Assembly (NCBI RefSeq): GCF_021728415.1
Contig: NZ_JAKKDV010000002.1
Coordinates: forward strand, 186,001-250,000
Direction of reading: 5' to 3'
DNA length: 64,000 bases
Origin: Flaviramulus multivorans
GTDB lineage: Bacteria; Bacteroidota; Bacteroidia; Flavobacteriales; Flavobacteriaceae
Part shown: piece after piece, positions 46,680 through 54,558 of the stretch
How positions within the stretch are numbered: the stretch's first letter is position 1
Layout of the letters: every line of letters begins with the position of its first letter
Made by a program: the position numbers and the translations under genes
Notes under the pieces: model-generated
What the model saw: only the letters and a program-made list of their open reading frames with translations
What the model was told of the DNA's origin: nothing
The model's database searches: none

Positions 46680-46697
46680 ATATACCGTTTGGTATAT
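46680..46697 (+). promoter_or_regulatory. TetR operator 1 (upstream of tetR)
   Basis: The palindrome ATATACC-GTTT-GGTATAT covers 18 bp. It lies just before a TATATTTG -7 box (46704-46711) and 22 bp before the regulator ATG, so it would block the promoter. The same half-sites recur in front of the thioesterase gene. Confidence 0.8.
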
Positions 46698-46703
46698 TTT
46701 TTA

Positions 46704-46711
46704 TATATTTG
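46704..46711 (+). promoter_or_regulatory. -7 box of the tetR promoter
   Basis: TATATTTG fits TAnnTTTG. It lies 7 bp before the ATG, so the transcript would have almost no leader. Confidence 0.5.
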
Positions 46712-46718
46712 AATAATC

Positions 46719-47315
46719 ATGACGACAAAAGCAAAACTTACAGCACAATATATCATTGAGGTTTCAGCGCCTATTTTTAATAAAAATGGTTATGCAGCTA
46801 CCAGTTTGAATGATATCACACAAGCAACGGGACTTACAAAAGGAGCTATTTACGGTAACTTTAAAAATAAAGAAGACCTTGCCTATGCGTCGTTTAAATA
46901 TATGGTTAATTCATTGTTAAAGCCCTTATCTAAGCATTTAGAATTGAGCAACTCCCCTATTCAAAAGTTATTTTTAATTACAGATTTTTACAGAAATTAT
47001 TATCATTTCAGTAAACATTTAGGTGGATGCCCTGTTTTAAATATTGGTGTAGACGCAAATAACAGCAATAGCGAATTGTTGAATAAAGTACGTGATACTA
47101 TTCAGCGTATACAAGACAAACTTTGCTCAATAATTGAAGATGCCATTGAAGAAGGTGAAATATCTACCGAAATTAACGCCATGCAATATGCGAAACGAAT
47201 TGATACAATGATTCAAGGAGCTGTTTTTATGACCTATACCATGAATGACGATTTTTATATGAAAGACACCATGAATCTTATAGATCAAATTATAGAAAAA
47301 GAACTTAAAATTTAA
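46719..47315 (+). CDS. TetR/AcrR family transcriptional regulator
   Basis: 198 aa. The N-terminal HTH (about residues 10-55) has FNKNGYAATSLNDITQATGL and TKGAIYGNFKNKEDLAYA, the canonical TetR signature. The C-terminal ligand domain has a GGCPVLNIGVDANNSN stretch, similar to the FadR/FabR-like subfamily. Two identical-type palindromic operators (46680-46697 and 47332-47349) flank the gene, one before it and one before the thioesterase, so it most likely represses itself and the thioesterase. The inducer may be an acyl-CoA or other lipid-like compound. Confidence 0.9.
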   Translation: MTTKAKLTAQYIIEVSAPIFNKNGYAATSLNDITQATGLTKGAIYGNFKNKEDLAYASFKYMVNSLLKPLSKHLELSNSPIQKLFLITDFYRNYYHFSKHLGGCPVLNIGVDANNSNSELLNKVRDTIQRIQDKLCSIIEDAIEEGEISTEINAMQYAKRIDTMIQGAVFMTYTMNDDFYMKDTMNLIDQIIEKELKI

Positions 47316-47331
47316 AAATTTTTAATTAACA

Positions 47332-47349
47332 ATATACCAATCGGTATAT
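47332..47349 (+). promoter_or_regulatory. TetR operator 2 (upstream of the thioesterase gene)
   Basis: ATATACC-AATC-GGTATAT, the same half-sites and spacing as operator 1 with a different 4-bp centre. It lies 17 bp before the thioesterase ATG. Confidence 0.8.
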
Positions 47350-47366
47350 TATAAAAACGAATATTT

Positions 47367-47864
47367 ATGAATCCACTTCCTAAAGTTCTACAGAGTAAAG
47401 CCAAAATTAGATTTCAAGATTGTGATCCTTTTAATCACCTCAACAATAGTAGTTATATCAATTATTTTATGAATCATCGCGAAGATACCCTTATAGAACA
47501 TTATGATGTTGATATTTACAAAATGGCTAAAAAAGAAGGTAAAAGTTGGGTGTCTAGTGCTAATCAAATAGCATATTTAAAACCTGCATTTCTGATGGAA
47601 ACTGTTGTTATAGAATCACAACTAATAAATTTTGACACCAGTCAACTGCAAGTAGAAATGCGCATGTATAATGAAGATAAAAGTCATTTAAAATCCATTA
47701 TCTGGTGCAGTTTTGTTCACTTTAATTTACTTGAACAAAAACGTCAAAACCACGATGAAGCTTTTATGCAATTATTTAAAAGCGTTGAAAAACCAATTGA
47801 GGCAAGCAGTTTCGAAGAACGCCTTATTCAGCTAAAACCTAATCGAAATGTAAAACATTACTAA
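47367..47864 (+). CDS. acyl-CoA thioesterase, hotdog fold (4HBT)
   Basis: 165 aa. The N-terminal strand and helix hold the 4HBT active-site motif RFQDCDPFNHLNNSSYINYF, where the Asp of QDCDPFNHL is the catalytic residue. KSWVSSANQIAYLKPAFLMETV follows with the hotdog strands. It hydrolyses an acyl-CoA or acyl-ACP thioester in the cytoplasm. It is preceded by an operator of the TetR regulator. A hairpin (48001-48031) ends the transcript. Confidence 0.85.
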   Translation: MNPLPKVLQSKAKIRFQDCDPFNHLNNSSYINYFMNHREDTLIEHYDVDIYKMAKKEGKSWVSSANQIAYLKPAFLMETVVIESQLINFDTSQLQVEMRMYNEDKSHLKSIIWCSFVHFNLLEQKRQNHDEAFMQLFKSVEKPIEASSFEERLIQLKPNRNVKHY

Positions 47865-48000
47865 TTTTAGATAAAAATTTTATACTATATTAGTTATTTA
47901 AATCAACAAATTGTTGTTAATAAAAACTTACAATTAACTCAAACACTCTCAATTTAAATCTTTATTTTAGCTTCATATGAGTCCCAAAACTTGAATAAAA

Positions 48001-48035
48001 AAATCAACAAATCTACCCAATTTGTTGATTTTAGT
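48001..48035 (+). terminator. intrinsic terminator between the thioesterase and deoC genes
   Basis: AAATCAACAAAT (48001-48012), loop CTACCCA, ATTTGTTGATTT (48020-48031), then TAGTTT. The T-run is weak, so it may be only a hairpin. Confidence 0.6.
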
Positions 48036-48064
48036 TTAATAAGAAATAAATCCTACTATTAAAA

Positions 48065-48802
48065 ATGAATATTACAAGATATATTGATTACGCGTTATTA
48101 GATTCAACAACCACAGAGAGCGATATTATTCAACTTTGCCAAGAGGCTATCCAATACAACTTTTACGGCATTTGTATAAATAGTTGTTATGTATCATTAG
48201 CGAATCAATTTCTAAAAGAAACTGATATCAATATATCTGCTGTAGTTGGATTCCCTTTAGGTGCAGCTTCAACTAAGTCTAAAATATTTGAAGCTCAACA
48301 AGCTATTAAAGATGGAGCAAGCGAAATTGATATGGTCATCAATCTTGGGTTACTTAAAAGTAGAAATTATGTTTCTGTCTTAAAAGATATTAGCGATATT
48401 AAATTTGCCATAGAAAATACACCGCTTAAAGTAACGATTGAAATTGATGAGTTAAATAAAAATGAAATCGTTAAAGTTTGCGAAATATGCTTAGATGCTG
48501 GTGCAGATTACATTAAAACATCAACTGGGTTTACTAAAAACGGAGCGACTTTCACAGCTGTGAAAATGATCAAGAAAATTGTTAGAGATAAAGTCAAAAT
48601 AAAAGCATCTGGTGGTATTGATGACTATGAATCTATACTTAAATATATTGAAGCTGGTGCAGATAGAGTTGAAACAGCTACAAATATTATGGCAACAAAT
48701 AAAGCGCAACAAATTAGAAATTCTAAAATATTCAAACAATATTTGGAGAATTTAGAGAAGTCAAAAACTACCTCAGATAGCTCTATAATTACAAAAGTTT
48801 AA
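48065..48802 (+). CDS. divergent deoxyribose-phosphate aldolase paralogue
   Basis: 245 aa, about 45-50% similar by eye to the next gene. The catalytic pair is kept: Lys151 in YIKTSTGF (Schiff base), Lys180 in KIKASGG, and the assisting Asp89 in EIDMVIN. The N-terminal IDHTLLKP motif is changed to IDYALLDS, and the phosphate-binding GTSSG loop is changed to ETATN (203-207). It also has a Ser/Lys-rich C-terminal tail. It may be an aldolase for another sugar phosphate or ketone, or non-catalytic. It is 159 bp upstream of the canonical deoC. Confidence 0.75.
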   Translation: MNITRYIDYALLDSTTTESDIIQLCQEAIQYNFYGICINSCYVSLANQFLKETDINISAVVGFPLGAASTKSKIFEAQQAIKDGASEIDMVINLGLLKSRNYVSVLKDISDIKFAIENTPLKVTIEIDELNKNEIVKVCEICLDAGADYIKTSTGFTKNGATFTAVKMIKKIVRDKVKIKASGGIDDYESILKYIEAGADRVETATNIMATNKAQQIRNSKIFKQYLENLEKSKTTSDSSIITKV

Positions 48803-48961
48803 TACTTTATATTGATTTAACTTTTAACCTATCTTTCAATATAAAAAGGTAGTCGTAATTATTATTGCCGTTTACTTTTCTTTTATTAAATATGTTCAAT
48901 CATATTTATAATTTGATTAAATTCACTTATAAATAATTTCAGGCATAAAATCTTTTAAAAA

Positions 48962-49624
48962 GTGAAATTAAATAAGTTTATTGATCATACACTTCTTAAA
49001 CCAACAGCCACAAAGCATGATATTGCAAACCTTTGTAATGAAGCTATTACCTATGATTTCTTTTCGGTTTGCCTCAATAGCTGCTATGTTAAATTAGCAA
49101 AACAACATCTAAAAAATAGTTCTGTTAAAGTTTGTAGCGTAATTGGTTTCCCGTTAGGAGCTATGAATACAAATGCAAAGGTTGAAGAAGCAAAATTAGC
49201 CTTAAAAGATGGTGGAGATGAAATTGATATGGTGATTAACTTAGGCTTGCTAAAAAGTAAAGATTATGACGATGTTTTAGAAGATATTAAGGCTGTTAAA
49301 AACATTATGCCAAATAACATACTAAAAGTAATTTTAGAAACCTGTTATCTTGTAGACAACGAAATTATTAAAGCTAGTGAAATTGCGATACAAGCTGGCG
49401 CAGATTTTTTAAAAACTTCTACTGGTTTTGGCTCTGGTGGCGCTACCATTCATGATGTAAAACTCATGCAAAACGTGGCAAAAAATAAAGTTGGGATAAA
49501 AGCTTCTGGTGGCATAAAAGATGCTGAAACAGCTTTAGAATACATTAATATTGGAGTTAACAGACTGGGTACTTCTTCTGGAGTATCGATTGTTACCGGT
49601 AAAACTTCAAACTCAAATTATTAA
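48962..49624 (+). CDS. deoC: deoxyribose-phosphate aldolase
   Basis: 220 aa with a GTG start at 48962, which gives MKLNKFIDHTLLKP, the canonical family start. Residues Asp89 (EIDMVIN), Lys151 (FLKTSTGF) and Lys180 (GIKASGG) are the active-site set, and GTSSG at 203-207 binds the phosphate. It cleaves 2-deoxyribose 5-phosphate to acetaldehyde and glyceraldehyde 3-phosphate. It ends 3 bp before deoD, so both act in deoxynucleoside breakdown. Confidence 0.93.
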   Translation: MKLNKFIDHTLLKPTATKHDIANLCNEAITYDFFSVCLNSCYVKLAKQHLKNSSVKVCSVIGFPLGAMNTNAKVEEAKLALKDGGDEIDMVINLGLLKSKDYDDVLEDIKAVKNIMPNNILKVILETCYLVDNEIIKASEIAIQAGADFLKTSTGFGSGGATIHDVKLMQNVAKNKVGIKASGGIKDAETALEYINIGVNRLGTSSGVSIVTGKTSNSNY

Positions 49625-49627
49625 AAT

Positions 49628-50326
49628 ATGAGCGTTCATATTGAAGCTAAAAAAGGTGAGATTGCCGAAACTATATTACTTCCCGGTGATCCATTACGTG
49701 CTAAATGGATTGCTGAAACATTTTTAGAAAACCCTGTTTGTTTTAATAAGGTCAGGAATATGTTCGGTTATACAGGCAGTTATAATGGAAAGCATGTTTC
49801 GGTAATGGGTACTGGTATGGGTGTTCCCTCCATTTCTATTTATGCCCATGAATTAATAACCGAATACGGGGTTAAAAATTTAATTCGTGTTGGTAGTGCT
49901 GGGTCTTATCAAAAACATGTAAAAATTAGAGATATTGTACTCGCTATGGCGGCTTCTTCAAATTCAGGTGTGAATGAGTTACGTTTTGGAGGTGCTGACT
50001 ATGCACCAACCGCAAATTTTGATCTATTTAAAAAAGCTGTGGAAGCAGCAGCAATTAAAAATATCCCATTAAAAGCTGGAAATGTGTTTACTTCGGATGA
50101 GTTTTATGCTGATGATTTCGAATCGTATAAAAAGTGGTCGAAATTTGGAGTGCTTTGTGTGGAAATGGAAACCGCTGGGTTATATACTGTGGCAGCAAAA
50201 CACAATGTAAATGCACTTTCCATATTAACAATTTCAGATTCATTAGTAACTGGAGAACGCACTACGAGTAAAGAGCGAGAAACTACTTTTAAGGATATGA
50301 TTAAAATCGCTTTAGAACTAGCATAG
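49628..50326 (+). CDS. deoD: purine-nucleoside phosphorylase
   Basis: 232 aa, hexameric type (PNP_UDP_1 fold). [27 protein letters not shown], here as [17 protein letters not shown], carries the phosphate-binding residues. [21 protein letters not shown] and [14 protein letters not shown] are conserved, and [14 protein letters not shown] follows. It splits purine (deoxy)nucleosides into base and (deoxy)ribose 1-phosphate. With deoC it allows nucleosides to feed glycolysis. It is 3 bp after deoC and 6 bp before the acetyltransferase. Confidence 0.94.
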   Translation: MSVHIEAKKGEIAETILLPGDPLRAKWIAETFLENPVCFNKVRNMFGYTGSYNGKHVSVMGTGMGVPSISIYAHELITEYGVKNLIRVGSAGSYQKHVKIRDIVLAMAASSNSGVNELRFGGADYAPTANFDLFKKAVEAAAIKNIPLKAGNVFTSDEFYADDFESYKKWSKFGVLCVEMETAGLYTVAAKHNVNALSILTISDSLVTGERTTSKERETTFKDMIKIALELA

Positions 50327-50331
50327 TCTAA

Positions 50332-50874
50332 ATGATAAATATCTCAGACAACACTCAATTAAAAGCCATCAACTTAAATAACCATGATCAGCTGGTAGAT
50401 TTAATGAATGCTCTTTATCCACCCGCATATAAGCATTTATGGGAGCAAGAAGATTGTAGTTGGTATTTGAATCAATGTTATAATAAAGAACAACTCAACA
50501 AAGAACTTAATGAAACTGAAACTTGCTATTATTTTGTTTTATACAACAACAAAGTATCAGGAATTCTTCGAGTTAATTTCAATAAAGCATTAAATCAAGA
50601 GCCTGAAAAATTAGCTACGTATGTTCACCGAATTTATATTAGTGAAGAAATACAGGGTAAAGGTGTAGCTAAACAACTATTTGAATGGGTAGAAACTCAA
50701 GCCATTAAAAATAATAGTGAGTTAATATGGCTTGAAGCCATGGATTCGCAAGAACAAGCACTTAAATTTTACAAAAAACAAGGCTTTAAAGTGGTAGGTG
50801 GTTATAGATTAAAATTTAAACGGATACATAAACACTTAAAAGGCATACTCATTCTAGTTAAAGATTTACAATAA
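50332..50874 (+). CDS. GNAT family N-acetyltransferase
   Basis: 180 aa. The acetyl-CoA site is in RIYISEEIQGKGVAKQLF (the GxGxA loop: QGKGVA). The substrate side holds LIWLEAMDSQEQALKFYKKQGFKVVG, the usual YxxxGF end. The N-terminal part (YPPAYKHLWEQEDCSWYLNQ) differs from the common family and may define the substrate. It starts 6 bp after deoD, so it is probably the last gene of the nucleoside operon. The acceptor is unknown. Confidence 0.88.
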   Translation: MINISDNTQLKAINLNNHDQLVDLMNALYPPAYKHLWEQEDCSWYLNQCYNKEQLNKELNETETCYYFVLYNNKVSGILRVNFNKALNQEPEKLATYVHRIYISEEIQGKGVAKQLFEWVETQAIKNNSELIWLEAMDSQEQALKFYKKQGFKVVGGYRLKFKRIHKHLKGILILVKDLQ

Positions 50875-50901
50875 TATTATATCTTCAAAAAAATTATTAA
50901 A

Positions 50902-51426
50902 ATGAAACTTATAAATTTATTCGCTCTCGTTTGTATTCTGTCAATAACGTCTTGTAAACAAGAACAAAACAGAATACCATCAGAAGAAAAAATCACATCA
51001 ACATATTATTTTATTCGACATGCCGAAAAAGATAGAAGTGATAGTTTAAACAATGACCCACACCTTACTGAAAAGGGGCTTGAAAGAGCGAAAAAATGGA
51101 GTGAGGTTTTAAAAAATGTTTCTTTTGATGCTGTCTATTCAACAGATTATAACAGGACTCGTGAAACGGCACTTCCTACAGCAACAAATAATAATTTAGA
51201 CCTTATTTTATATAACCCAAGAACTATTGAGATTGATTCTTTTATAAACACTACAAAAGGAAAAAACGTATTAGTAGTTGGTCACAGCAATACAACACCG
51301 GGTTTTGTAAATACAATTCTTAAAACTAATACTTATGAAGATATTGATGATGCCAATAATGCCAATCTTTATATTGTTACAATCATTAATAATCAAATAA
51401 CCAGCAGTCTTCTGTTTATTGATTAG
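50902..51426 (+). CDS. histidine phosphatase family lipoprotein
   Basis: 174 aa. MKLINLFALVCILSITSC is a lipoprotein signal (Cys18). The SixA/phosphoglycerate-mutase fold is recognised from the nucleophile motif FIRHAEKDRSDS, LTEKGLERAKKW, STDYNRTRETALPT and the second catalytic His in VLVVGHSNTTPGFVN. It is a periplasmic or outer-membrane-attached phosphohydrolase of unknown substrate. Its 3' end overlaps the convergent DUF6503 gene by 11 bp (51416-51426). Confidence 0.86.
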   Translation: MKLINLFALVCILSITSCKQEQNRIPSEEKITSTYYFIRHAEKDRSDSLNNDPHLTEKGLERAKKWSEVLKNVSFDAVYSTDYNRTRETALPTATNNNLDLILYNPRTIEIDSFINTTKGKNVLVVGHSNTTPGFVNTILKTNTYEDIDDANNANLYIVTIINNQITSSLLFID

Positions 51427-52168
51427 AATTAAGGCTAACGATTATGTTTTCCAATTCTATTTTTGAAAGCAATTCTAATTCGTTGTTTTCGAATAATGAA
51501 TCTAGGCTTTCAAGTAACACCATGTTGTTTTTTGGTTTATAATTATTATAGTCTACAAATCTAATACCTTCAATATATCGCTCATTATAAGCTTCACGAA
51601 AGCGTAAACCCGTACCATCATTTTCAGCATAAGAATACGCTAAATAATCTACTTTAAAGCTTTCGGTATTTACCCAATAAATAAATACATCTTCAAAGTC
51701 TTCGCCTCCTCCTTCTTCATCAAAAGTCACTTTTATTTTATGATAAGTCTTACCTTTTAATTCAACGTCTTTTAAATAGGTTTTATTAACAGCCTTTCCA
51801 TTTAAACCATAGGGTAACACAGCAAAATAGTGTACAGAATTTACGGATGCGCTATATCTGGTAGCCATAGAATCGGGAACTTCAATAGTTTCTCCGTTTA
51901 CAAATCGACTAAACTCATTATTATTTAATGTATCGAAAATAGTATCAGGCTCTTTTATAGTGAGTCTAGAAAGTGAAAATTTTCCATTATATCGATTGGC
52001 AGCATATTGTCGTCCTCTAAATTCAAATCCAATAATTGATTTTTTTAAAAATTGTCCTCCTGAAACTTCTATAGATTTATCTATAATCGCATTAGCATCT
52101 TCCGATTTTTGCTCACAACTAAGCAATAGAATTAATAAAACAGATATTAGGCTGAGCTTTTTTATCAT
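51416..52168 (-). CDS. DUF6503 family lipoprotein
   Basis: 250 aa. MIKKLSLISVLLILLLSC is a lipoprotein signal. The sequence ANAIIDKSIEVSGGQFLKKS, then FEFRGRQYAANRYNGKF, and VDYLAYSYAENDGTGLRFREA match the DUF6503 family of flavobacterial lipoproteins. It resembles LolA/LppX-like half-barrel folds that carry lipids, but no ligand is known. It converges on the phosphatase gene with a short overlap, and lies 64 bp downstream of pxpC on the same strand. Confidence 0.82.
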   Translation of the reverse strand: MIKKLSLISVLLILLLSCEQKSEDANAIIDKSIEVSGGQFLKKSIIGFEFRGRQYAANRYNGKFSLSRLTIKEPDTIFDTLNNNEFSRFVNGETIEVPDSMATRYSASVNSVHYFAVLPYGLNGKAVNKTYLKDVELKGKTYHKIKVTFDEEGGGEDFEDVFIYWVNTESFKVDYLAYSYAENDGTGLRFREAYNERYIEGIRFVDYNNYKPKNNMVLLESLDSLFENNELELLSKIELENIIVSLNSNQ

Positions 52169-52232
52169 AATAAAACTTTTCTAGTCTGTCGCAAAACTAA
52201 ACAATACTTTACCTTCATAACGGTACCTTAAC

Positions 52233-53090
52233 TTAATTTTGGGGAATAAGTTTAAAGCGAATGGTATTCCCTGTAAACTTTTGAGCTATAATATTAATAG
52301 CCGATTCTGTAAGTTGCAATACTCTTGGGTAACCACCAGTTGTTTGACAGTCGCGCATTAAAACAATCAATTTACCAGAAGGTGTTAATTGAACCGTACC
52401 TGGTAAAACTGCCGATGTTATAATGGGTTTTAAATTATTCTGAAAGGTTTCTTCCATCTGATAAGCCATTCGGTTATTATCTTTTGAAATAGAAAAATCT
52501 GTTGCAAACAATGCTTTTTGCTGATTTTCTGATAAAAAATAAAATTCAGGACCTCTATGCACTTCTATAATATTAGAATTTATATAGTCTGTATTAAACC
52601 TAATACTTGCGTGATGCGATATGTTTGTAATAGAATCTTTAAAAATCATCAAGTCATCATCCTTTTTGATTACTGACTGCTCCGTAATGTTCTTGTACAT
52701 ACTTTTGCTATTCATTACAATTTCGGTATTAAAACCGCCTAAAACCGCTAAATAACACCTAAAACCAGTATTTAATTTACCAAACGACAATACATCATTA
52801 AATTTTACAGCCACCATTTTATTACATTGAATAGCTTGGTTATTTAATTTTGGAGACATATCGGCTCCTGAAATTGCGATAAAGGTGTTTGTACTAAATT
52901 GAAATGTTGCACCAGTCATAGTCATTTCAATAACTGCATCACTTTCATCATTTCCTAAAAGTGCATTGGCTACTGTTGCTGCTTTTCTATCCATTACACC
53001 CGAATACGGCACACCGAATTGCTGAAAACCAATACGCCCTAAATCTTGAATTGTAGAATAAAACCCAGGTTTTAAAACTTTAATCATCAA
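52233..53090 (-). CDS. pxpC: 5-oxoprolinase subunit PxpC
   Basis: 285 aa. The cyclophilin-like carboxyltransferase fold starts with the signature DLGRIGFQQFGVPYSGVMDR. AISGADMSPKLNNQ and MRDCQTTGGYPRVLQL also match. With PxpA and PxpB it forms the prokaryotic 5-oxoprolinase, which opens 5-oxoproline to glutamate using ATP. It overlaps pxpB by 11 bp, so translation is coupled. It is last of the four-gene operon with the Nramp-like transporter. Confidence 0.93.
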   Translation of the reverse strand: MMIKVLKPGFYSTIQDLGRIGFQQFGVPYSGVMDRKAATVANALLGNDESDAVIEMTMTGATFQFSTNTFIAISGADMSPKLNNQAIQCNKMVAVKFNDVLSFGKLNTGFRCYLAVLGGFNTEIVMNSKSMYKNITEQSVIKKDDDLMIFKDSITNISHHASIRFNTDYINSNIIEVHRGPEFYFLSENQQKALFATDFSISKDNNRMAYQMEETFQNNLKPIITSAVLPGTVQLTPSGKLIVLMRDCQTTGGYPRVLQLTESAINIIAQKFTGNTIRFKLIPQN

Positions 53091-53811
53091 ACACCTCGCT
53101 TTCTATTTGATATACACCAGCCTCTACTAAAGTTTTTATATGATGATATTCATCAAGTGTAACAGGATAAAATTGAATCGAATCTCCAGCCATAGCGAAA
53201 CAAGGACTTGATTTTGAAACATCAAAAAAATTAATAGGGGCATTCCCAATAATATTCCATCCACCAGGGCTTTCGTTTGGGTATATTCCTGTTTGATTGC
53301 CACCAATAGCCACAGCACCTTTTTCAATGCGTAATCTTGGAGATGGTTTTCTTGGGGTATGTAATATCTCATCTAAACCTCCTAAGTATAAAAATCCAGG
53401 AAGAAAACCTATAAAATAAACGGTGTAAATGGCTTGCGAATGACGCTTAATTATATTTGCCTTAGAAATATTTTTTTCTTTTGAAATGAACTCTAAGTCC
53501 AAACCAAATGTTTCATCATAGCACACAGGAATCTTCCATTTTCGAAAAATTGTTCTAGTAATTACGCTATTTTGTAAATAAATGTCTTTTAGTTTTGAAA
53601 CCTCAACAGAAAAGTTATTAATGCTATTTTTATAAATTACCAGTAACGAGTTATATGCAACTCTTAAATCAAGAAAAAAATCAGTATTATAAATCTGAAT
53701 TTTTTCTTTGTAAAGAAGGATATCTTTTAAAACTGACTTATCAATTTTTTGAGGCCATTCTATTAAAATAGCGCGCTCACCAAAAGGTTTGTATGTTAAT
53801 TTAAAAGCCAT
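53080..53811 (-). CDS. pxpB: 5-oxoprolinase subunit PxpB
   Basis: 243 aa. KipI-like fold: KPFGERAILIEWP at the N-terminus, then YTVYFIGFLPGFLYLGGLDE, RIEKGAVAIGGNQTGIYPNESPGGW (here as VAIGGNQTGIYPNESPGGW) and IGNAPINFFD. The family residues of the KipI/PxpB active site are present. It starts 6 bp after pxpA stops and overlaps pxpC by 11 bp. Confidence 0.93.
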   Translation of the reverse strand: MAFKLTYKPFGERAILIEWPQKIDKSVLKDILLYKEKIQIYNTDFFLDLRVAYNSLLVIYKNSINNFSVEVSKLKDIYLQNSVITRTIFRKWKIPVCYDETFGLDLEFISKEKNISKANIIKRHSQAIYTVYFIGFLPGFLYLGGLDEILHTPRKPSPRLRIEKGAVAIGGNQTGIYPNESPGGWNIIGNAPINFFDVSKSSPCFAMAGDSIQFYPVTLDEYHHIKTLVEAGVYQIESEVFDD

Positions 53812-53817
53812 TGTAGG

Positions 53818-54558
53818 TTACATCACTTTAAAACCCCTTTTCTCTAATTTGTTTTTTAAACTTTTAGCTAATTTCACTGCTTTTGGTGTATCACCATGAA
53901 TACAAAAGGTTTCTGCTTTTAATGCAACCTCTATGCTATTTATGGTTTTAACTTTATGCTCTGAAACCATTTTAAAAACATGCTCAAATATGACACTTTC
54001 ATCATCAATTAATGCCCATTTTTCTTGTCTTGAAACCAGCGTTAAATCATCATTATAATTTCTATCCGCAAAAGCTTCATAAGTAATATTAATGTTGTTC
54101 TTTAATGCCAAATCAGCAATAACCGATTTATAAGGAACATACAGTTTTATAGGTAAAACAAAACTTTTCATTACCTCAACAATAACATTTGCAGTTCGCT
54201 CATCTATTGCTGCCAAATTATAAAGCGCACCATGGGGTTTTATATGATGAATTACCAAATGCTCCGTATCTAAAATCTTGATTAAATCATCAATCTGTTT
54301 TTTTATAGAAGAAAATAATGCTGCACAAGGCATCTCTATAACCTTTCTACCAAAATGTTCTTTATCAGGAAATGATGGATGCGCTCCTATTTTCACTTTA
54401 TGCTGTTTAGCAAGCTTTACAACTTCAAGCATTGTTTCGTAATCTCCAGCGTGACCACCACAAGCAATATTACATGAAGAAATATAAGGCATTAACAAGG
54501 ATTCGTTACCTATTCCCTCACCAACATCAGCATTTATATCTATAATTTGATTGTGCAC
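53818..54558 (-). CDS. pxpA: 5-oxoprolinase subunit PxpA
   Basis: 246 aa, LamB/YcsF family. DINADVGEG at the N-terminus, SCNIACGGHAGD and KIGAHPSFPD are the conserved active-site motifs, and IHHIKPHGALYNLAA follows. The start is a GTG at 54556-54558 whose G is also the last base of the transporter's TAG stop. It is the catalytic ATP-linked subunit of 5-oxoprolinase. Confidence 0.93.
   Translation of the reverse strand: MHNQIIDINADVGEGIGNESLLMPYISSCNIACGGHAGDYETMLEVVKLAKQHKVKIGAHPSFPDKEHFGRKVIEMPCAALFSSIKKQIDDLIKILDTEHLVIHHIKPHGALYNLAAIDERTANVIVEVMKSFVLPIKLYVPYKSVIADLALKNNINITYEAFADRNYNDDLTLVSRQEKWALIDDESVIFEHVFKMVSEHKVKTINSIEVALKAETFCIHGDTPKAVKLAKSLKNKLEKRGFKVM

Noticed and set aside
53136-53372. 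78-codon minus-strand frame
   Set aside because: Same strand as pxpB but in another frame within it; pxpB motifs continue through the region.
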